Source: Actinoplanes flavus (GTDB taxonomy: Bacteria > Actinomycetota > Actinomycetes > Mycobacteriales > Micromonosporaceae). From it: DNA of 64,000 nt. Below the pieces are notes generated by a model that was given only the letters and a program-made list of their open reading frames with translations, had not been told where the DNA came from and ran no database searches. Position 1 is the first letter of the stretch. Every line of letters begins with the position of its first letter. The position numbers and the translations under genes are program-made. The stretch covers positions 100,148 to 164,147 of the forward strand of contig NZ_JAGFNS010000023.1 in the NCBI RefSeq assembly GCF_017592555.1, read 5' to 3'. Positions 60,686 through 64,000 of the stretch are shown here, one piece after another.

Positions 60686-60901
60686 GTGAGCACCCGCGAC
60701 ACGCCGGCGAGGATCGGCGACCTGCCGCCGATCGGGCGGCCCGCCAACAGCGCCCTGCTGGCCGCCGGCATCACCACCCTCGCCCAAGTCGCCACCCACC
60801 GGCCGGCCGAGCTGCTGGCGATGCACGGCGTCGGGCCGAAAGCGATCCGCCTGCTGTCCGAGGCCCTCGCCGACCACGGCCTGGCCTGGGCCGGCGAGTA
60901 G
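60686..60901 (+). CDS. Small helix-hairpin-helix protein
   Basis: This 71-residue protein contains a DNA-binding-type HhH motif (LLAMHGVGPKAIRLLSEALA) after the ITTLAQVATHRPAELL helix. It resembles the C-terminal domain of RNA polymerase alpha and small conserved actinobacterial proteins. It starts at GTG 60686, 21 bases after the monooxygenase gene, and may be cotranscribed. No target is known. Confidence 0.75.
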   Translation: MSTRDTPARIGDLPPIGRPANSALLAAGITTLAQVATHRPAELLAMHGVGPKAIRLLSEALADHGLAWAGE

Positions 60902-60902
60902 G

Positions 60903-61379
60903 TCACCGGGCACCGGCGAACCACGGGTCGCCGTCACCGGCCAGGGCGAGCGCCAGGCAGCGCGCCTGGTGGGCGGGCAGCGGCGGCATCGAGTCCGCGG
61001 CGAACCAGCCGACCTCGACGGACTCGTCGTCGTTGACCCGGGCCGCGCCGGAGACCAGCCGGCACCGGAACCCGAGGGCGAGCCAGTGAACCTGGTCGCC
61101 GTTGGGGGCGGTGGACAGCTCCAGCGCCTCGACCGACAGCAGCCGCTCGACCTCCACCACGACACCGGTCTCCTCGTGGACCTCGCGCCGGGCGCCGTCG
61201 GCCGGCTGCTCGCCCGGTTCCAGACAGCCCGTCGTCAGAGCCCACTCCCCGGTGTCGGAGCGGCGGACCAGCAGCACCCGGTCCCGCTCGTCGAGAACGA
61301 CCGCGATGACGCCGCTCAGCGGCAACGGGTCATGACCGATCTTGGCGCGCAGGGCGACGACGAACTCGGGTACGGGCAT
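60903..61379 (-). CDS. Nudix hydrolase
   Basis: This 158-residue enzyme has a near-canonical Nudix box GCLEPGEQPADGARREVHEE followed by TGVVV, which positions the Mg2+-binding Glu residues. The beta-strands around it (VIAVVLDERDRVLLVRRSDT) match the MutT fold. It should hydrolyse a nucleoside diphosphate linked to some moiety; the substrate is unknown. It is convergent with the HhH gene with a one-base gap and starts at ATG 61379. Confidence 0.9.
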   Translation of the reverse strand: MPVPEFVVALRAKIGHDPLPLSGVIAVVLDERDRVLLVRRSDTGEWALTTGCLEPGEQPADGARREVHEETGVVVEVERLLSVEALELSTAPNGDQVHWLALGFRCRLVSGAARVNDDESVEVGWFAADSMPPLPAHQARCLALALAGDGDPWFAGAR

Positions 61380-61401
61380 GCAAGCGACCTACCGTTCCGG
61401 T

Positions 61402-61543
61402 ATGAGAGTTGCGTTCGATTTCGAACAGTACGGCCGGCGTGTTCACGAAGGACCGTGCTTCGTCTGCGCCTTCGTGGACGGCCACGAGGACTACCGGCAC
61501 CACACGGCGTAGGAGGACGACGACACCATCGCGTTCCTCAGCT
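61402..61543 (+). pseudogene. Truncated HIT-family gene with in-frame stop
   Basis: ATG 61402 opens MRVAFDFEQYGRRVHEGPCF, continuing VCAFVDGHEDYRHHTA, which is the N-terminus of actinobacterial HIT-domain hydrolases. A TAG stop at 61510-61512 interrupts it. After the stop the same frame continues EDDDTIAFLS, the expected next residues, before homology ends. The catalytic HxHxH region is missing. It is therefore a nonsense-mutated, truncated remnant. Confidence 0.7.
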
Positions 61544-61726
61544 TGTCGTTTAACCTCCCGCTCTACCCCGACGCTGCTGCGGACGAGGTCGCTGCGTCAC
61601 CAAGGGTGACTACGGTGCGTGCCAGCCACCGCGCTGGGCACGGGCAGCGACGCGACCCAGCGCGCGTTCTCTGCGGCAGATCAGCGTTCTCGTCTGCCGA
61701 CTCGCTACCACGTGAAATTATGCGTT

Positions 61727-62272
61727 ATGCCAAGATCGCAACACGCGGCCATGGTTCTCGCCGTACTAGCGACCGTCACCGTCGCAGGATGTACGAACGG
61801 CCCGGCACCTGAGCCGGAGCCGGCCGCGTCGCCTCCCAGTGAGAACGCACTGTCTTCGGTTCCTTCGGCCGGTACGGCGACCGGCATACCACCAGGGCGC
61901 CTGAAGCCGCCCCCCGCCGTTGCTGGTGAGCTGTCCCGAAGAGTGCTCTCCAGCAAGGACGGCCATCCTGCGGGCGCGACCACCCTGGGCGTCAGCGCAC
62001 GTGCCGGACAGGAGTATTGGGTCCATGCCGCCTGCACCTCGACGACACCTGGGAAGACGCTTTCAGTCGAGGTGCGTAGCGCCAAGCCTGGCGCTCCTGC
62101 TGATGCGCTGGTCGCCTTCGAGATTCCCTGCGACGGAACGCTGACGGTCAACGGCATTGGCGACCACCTACCGGCGGAGCCGATCGGTGTCTACCTGCTA
62201 GGAGACCAGTCCGACGTGCCCTCTGCGTACGCCGTCGTCGCGCCGACGCCGTCGCTCCCGGAAGGCAAATAG
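61727..62272 (+). CDS. Putative lipoprotein of unknown function
   Basis: This 181-residue protein begins MPRSQHAAMVLAVLATVTVA followed by GC, a lipobox-type signal (VAGC), and then a Pro/Glu/Ala-rich linker. The folded part (TTLGVSARAGQEYWVHAACT, then LTVNGIGDHLPAEPIGVYLL) is a beta-sandwich-like domain reminiscent of carbohydrate- or protein-binding domains. No family is assigned. Its codon use is slightly less GC-biased than that of upstream genes. Confidence 0.7.
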   Translation: MPRSQHAAMVLAVLATVTVAGCTNGPAPEPEPAASPPSENALSSVPSAGTATGIPPGRLKPPPAVAGELSRRVLSSKDGHPAGATTLGVSARAGQEYWVHAACTSTTPGKTLSVEVRSAKPGAPADALVAFEIPCDGTLTVNGIGDHLPAEPIGVYLLGDQSDVPSAYAVVAPTPSLPEGK

Positions 62273-62477
62273 GTGTCAGCGGGGCTGGGAATGCCAGCGG
62301 CTCTGCGCACTCACTCATCGGCTATGAGCGAGCAAGAGCAGCGACTCGCCGGACGTCACGCCGAGTGACCGCTGGGCCGGCGGTCAGCGCACGATCGGCG
62401 GCAGATCCGGATACGGTTTGCCTCGGAGATGCAACACTTCACAGCCCTTAATCAGCCGCAGAAGGCATGATCAGCTC

Positions 62478-62909
62478 GTGCCTCCAACGCTTGAAGACGT
62501 CGATCTGAGCAACCGGTTGCTACAGGCTGTTGCAGGGCACCGGCTGCTCGCCTTCCGCATGGGTGGAGGTGTGCGTCTGGAGTTTGACGACGATGCTTTT
62601 CATGAGTTCACGATCGAAGGGTCGCTGCGAGTCGTCCTTGCTGACGGCTCCGATCGGCACGGCGACCCCATCAGTCTCGACGTGGCCGAACAGCTCATAC
62701 GGTTGCTGAACACCCCGGCCACGGCTGCGGTTGTCGATCCACGTGGCGCGTTGAAGGTTGCCTTCGAAGACGCCTACGTCGTTGTGCCGTACGACCAGAT
62801 GTACGAGGCCTGGCAGGTCCGCTCCGATGAAGGGCTGCTGATCGTCAGCATGCCTGGCGGCGATCTCGCAATCTGGCCGCCCGGGAGCGACGGCCAGGAC
62901 GATTCCTGA
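62478..62909 (+). CDS. Hypothetical protein, possibly DUF6188
   Basis: This 143-residue protein (VPPTLEDVDLSNRLLQAVAG) has alternating strands (VRLEFDDDAFHEFTIEGSLR, then LRVVLADGSD and LKVAFEDAYVVVPYDQMYEA) and ends GGDLAIWPPG. This matches the small DUF6188-type proteins common in actinomycetes, often near toxin-immunity genes. GTG 62478 is chosen from the protein start pattern. The assignment is moderate and the function unknown. Confidence 0.6.
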   Translation: MPPTLEDVDLSNRLLQAVAGHRLLAFRMGGGVRLEFDDDAFHEFTIEGSLRVVLADGSDRHGDPISLDVAEQLIRLLNTPATAAVVDPRGALKVAFEDAYVVVPYDQMYEAWQVRSDEGLLIVSMPGGDLAIWPPGSDGQDDS

Positions 62910-63084
62910 CCATCTTCGACGGGGATGAATCTGGGGTGGCTACCGGTTCGCCTCGCTTCAGCGATCATCGCATCTTCGGTGTCGGAACTGGGCCATCCGC
63001 ACTTCGGCATGAGCGGATGGGGCCGGCGAGGGGACTCGGCCGTTTGGTGTACTGGTGGAGTCACCGGTCGAGGGGGTCCTCGCC

Positions 63085-63378
63085 CTAATCACCTGAGTCG
63101 TCCTCGATGTAACCGGTCACGGGGTCCACCATGTCGAGGAATGACCGGATTTGCTTCACGTGCTCGGCGGTCGTGCTCCTGGCGTGATCGGACCGCCGGC
63201 TGGTGAACCCATAGCCTGGCGCAGGGCCGGTGAGCCGGGTGTAGTGATAGGCACCTGGCTGTGTCGGGTCATACACGATGTCGAAGACATCATCGTCGAC
63301 CGTGAGCTGGGAACGATCTGGGGACGGTTCGGTGCCGCTCAGTTCCATGGCCTCATTCAACCAAGGGTGGGTGCTCAC
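63085..63378 (-). CDS. Hypothetical protein, 97 aa
   Basis: This is an acidic, single-domain protein (MSTHPWLNEAMELSGTEPSP, then VDDDVFDIVYDPTQPGAYHY). The aromatic- and Asp-rich composition and GYGFTSRRSDH turn resemble immunity-type proteins, but no family is clear. Its composition is less GC-biased than that of chromosomal housekeeping genes, which hints at an accessory origin. Confidence 0.5.
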   Translation of the reverse strand: MSTHPWLNEAMELSGTEPSPDRSQLTVDDDVFDIVYDPTQPGAYHYTRLTGPAPGYGFTSRRSDHARSTTAEHVKQIRSFLDMVDPVTGYIEDDSGD

Positions 63379-63465
63379 TCACCGGCACGGTCGGATGTCG
63401 GCTGCGCCGCACCGCGGTAACGCTCCGTAGCGTCCGGACGGCGGCAAGAGAGTAACTTCCGTCGA

Positions 63466-63672
63466 GTGCCGGACGACATCACGCTGGAGCTCGACCGAGC
63501 GACCGCCGAGGACCTTTACGCGACTTTGTATGAGGTCGGAGAGCACATCGCTGCTGGTGCCCCGATTACTCCGCCGACTGCGGACAAGGTCGAGCGGCTG
63601 GGGAGCCTTCTGCGAGATCTCGGCCATCGCCTCGGCCGTCGCTGCTCGCCTTACTGCGACCACCTGCACTGA
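63466..63672 (+). CDS. Small hypothetical protein, 68 aa
   Basis: The protein starts at GTG 63466 and reads MPDDITLELDRATAEDLYAT, then two helices (LYEVGEHIAAG and DKVERLGSLLRDLGHRL) and a Cys/His end CSPYCDHLH that could bind zinc. No family is recognised. It lies between two convergently placed hypothetical genes. Confidence 0.5.
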   Translation: MPDDITLELDRATAEDLYATLYEVGEHIAAGAPITPPTADKVERLGSLLRDLGHRLGRRCSPYCDHLH

Positions 63673-63717
63673 CCTGGAACGCGCGGACTGCGGCAGATGA
63701 ACGCACCAGAATGCGTG

Positions 63718-64000
63718 TTACTCGAAGCCGCGGAAGATGCCGTCGCCGTCTACGTTCTCGGCGAACTCCTCCCAGTCCATGTTCGAGATCGTGAGGTTGT
63801 TCTGAACCGACCACATCTCTGACGGCACGACTCGGAACGTGGCACCGCGCTGAGGCCCCTTGCCCTGGTCCTCCAGGCCTTCCACGTAGTCGTAGAGGTT
63901 GACCACCAGGATCGGGCGGTCAGGGTGAGTCAGCGTCTTCGCGTCGACGAGGAAGGCGACTGCATGGTCCACGCCTGCAGGCACCATCTCCACCAGTTGT
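63718..64000 (-). CDS. DUF6924-like protein (5' end outside window)
   Basis: The frame is open through the right edge. The visible part carries FLVDAKTLTHPDRPILVVNL, YDYVEGLE, GATFRVVPSEMWSVQNNLTI and SNMDWEEFAENVDGDGIFRG. These match the conserved C-terminal half of DUF6924 proteins, a family of unknown function common in actinomycetes. GTG 63993 could serve as a start, but the family has more N-terminal sequence, so the gene is treated as partial. Confidence 0.7.
   Translation of the reverse strand, partial: QLVEMVPAGVDHAVAFLVDAKTLTHPDRPILVVNLYDYVEGLEDQGKGPQRGATFRVVPSEMWSVQNNLTISNMDWEEFAENVDGDGIFRGFE

Noticed and set aside
1..64000. tRNA, rRNA or replication-origin features
   Set aside because: No cloverleaf with a GTTCRANNC arm, no conserved rRNA segment and no DnaA-box cluster was noticed. 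A covariance-model scan would be needed to exclude small RNAs fully.

Overview
The window is very GC-rich, densely coded DNA from a filamentous actinomycete. Actinoplanes or another member of the Micromonosporaceae fits best. The indications are the strong G/C third-position bias, frequent GTG starts, ATGA/GTGA stop-start overlaps, a mycosin protease, an AfsR/SARP-type regulator, a SigE-like sigma factor, DDN-type nitroreductase, TIGR03086 and DUF6882 proteins. The genus assignment is inference; no rRNA or tRNA gene was seen.

Left part (1-16.6 kb): an epoxide hydrolase, a lipoprotein, a TIGR03086 protein, a Sufu-domain protein coupled to an orphan mycosin protease, and a cobalamin-riboswitch-controlled operon (cbtB, cbtA, a degenerate histidine phosphatase and a GNAT). 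These are followed by a truncated ISL3 transposase, a large secreted metzincin with Fn3-like modules and a chitin-binding-type module, remnants of a serine and a tyrosine recombinase, a two-gene unit of unknown function, a sigma factor with its membrane partner, and a DDN-nitroreductase/hemerythrin fusion.

Accessory part (16.6-24.2 kb): a frameshifted gene, a cspA/MerR pair, a repeated 40-bp element, and a 4,314-bp mobile unit (19865-24178). The unit has Tn3-family-like terminal inverted repeats and a perfect 5-bp target duplication (GCACT). It has no transposase. It carries a paralogue of the secreted metzincin and a decayed serine recombinase, so it has the structure of a Tn3-type mobile insertion cassette.

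Middle (24.2-52.8 kb): a hypothetical gene, a phosphotransferase, an EamA exporter with a divergent LysR gene, then a single minus-strand run of 20 genes (51817 down to 27889) encoding an extracellular contractile injection system (eCIS). In transcription order it holds a 69-aa protein, the DUF4255 cap, a 195-aa protein, the sheath, two tube proteins, DUF5908, a LysM hub, a VgrG spike, PAAR, gp25, two baseplate-J wedges, tail protein I, a fibre-like coiled-coil protein, the CIS tape measure, the AAA+ ATPase, a 1,663-aa candidate cargo protein, an LRR protein and a 105-aa protein. A SARP-type gene lies just upstream and is separated by a strong terminator. There are no capsid, terminase, portal or integrase genes, so this is not a prophage.

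Right part (52.9-64 kb): ordinary chromosomal genes. They include DUF1152, GNAT plus HEAT, a TIGR03086-like protein, a secreted tripeptidyl-aminopeptidase-type hydrolase, DUF6882, a TetR regulator divergent from an FAD monooxygenase, a helix-hairpin-helix protein, a Nudix hydrolase, a broken HIT gene and several small hypothetical proteins.
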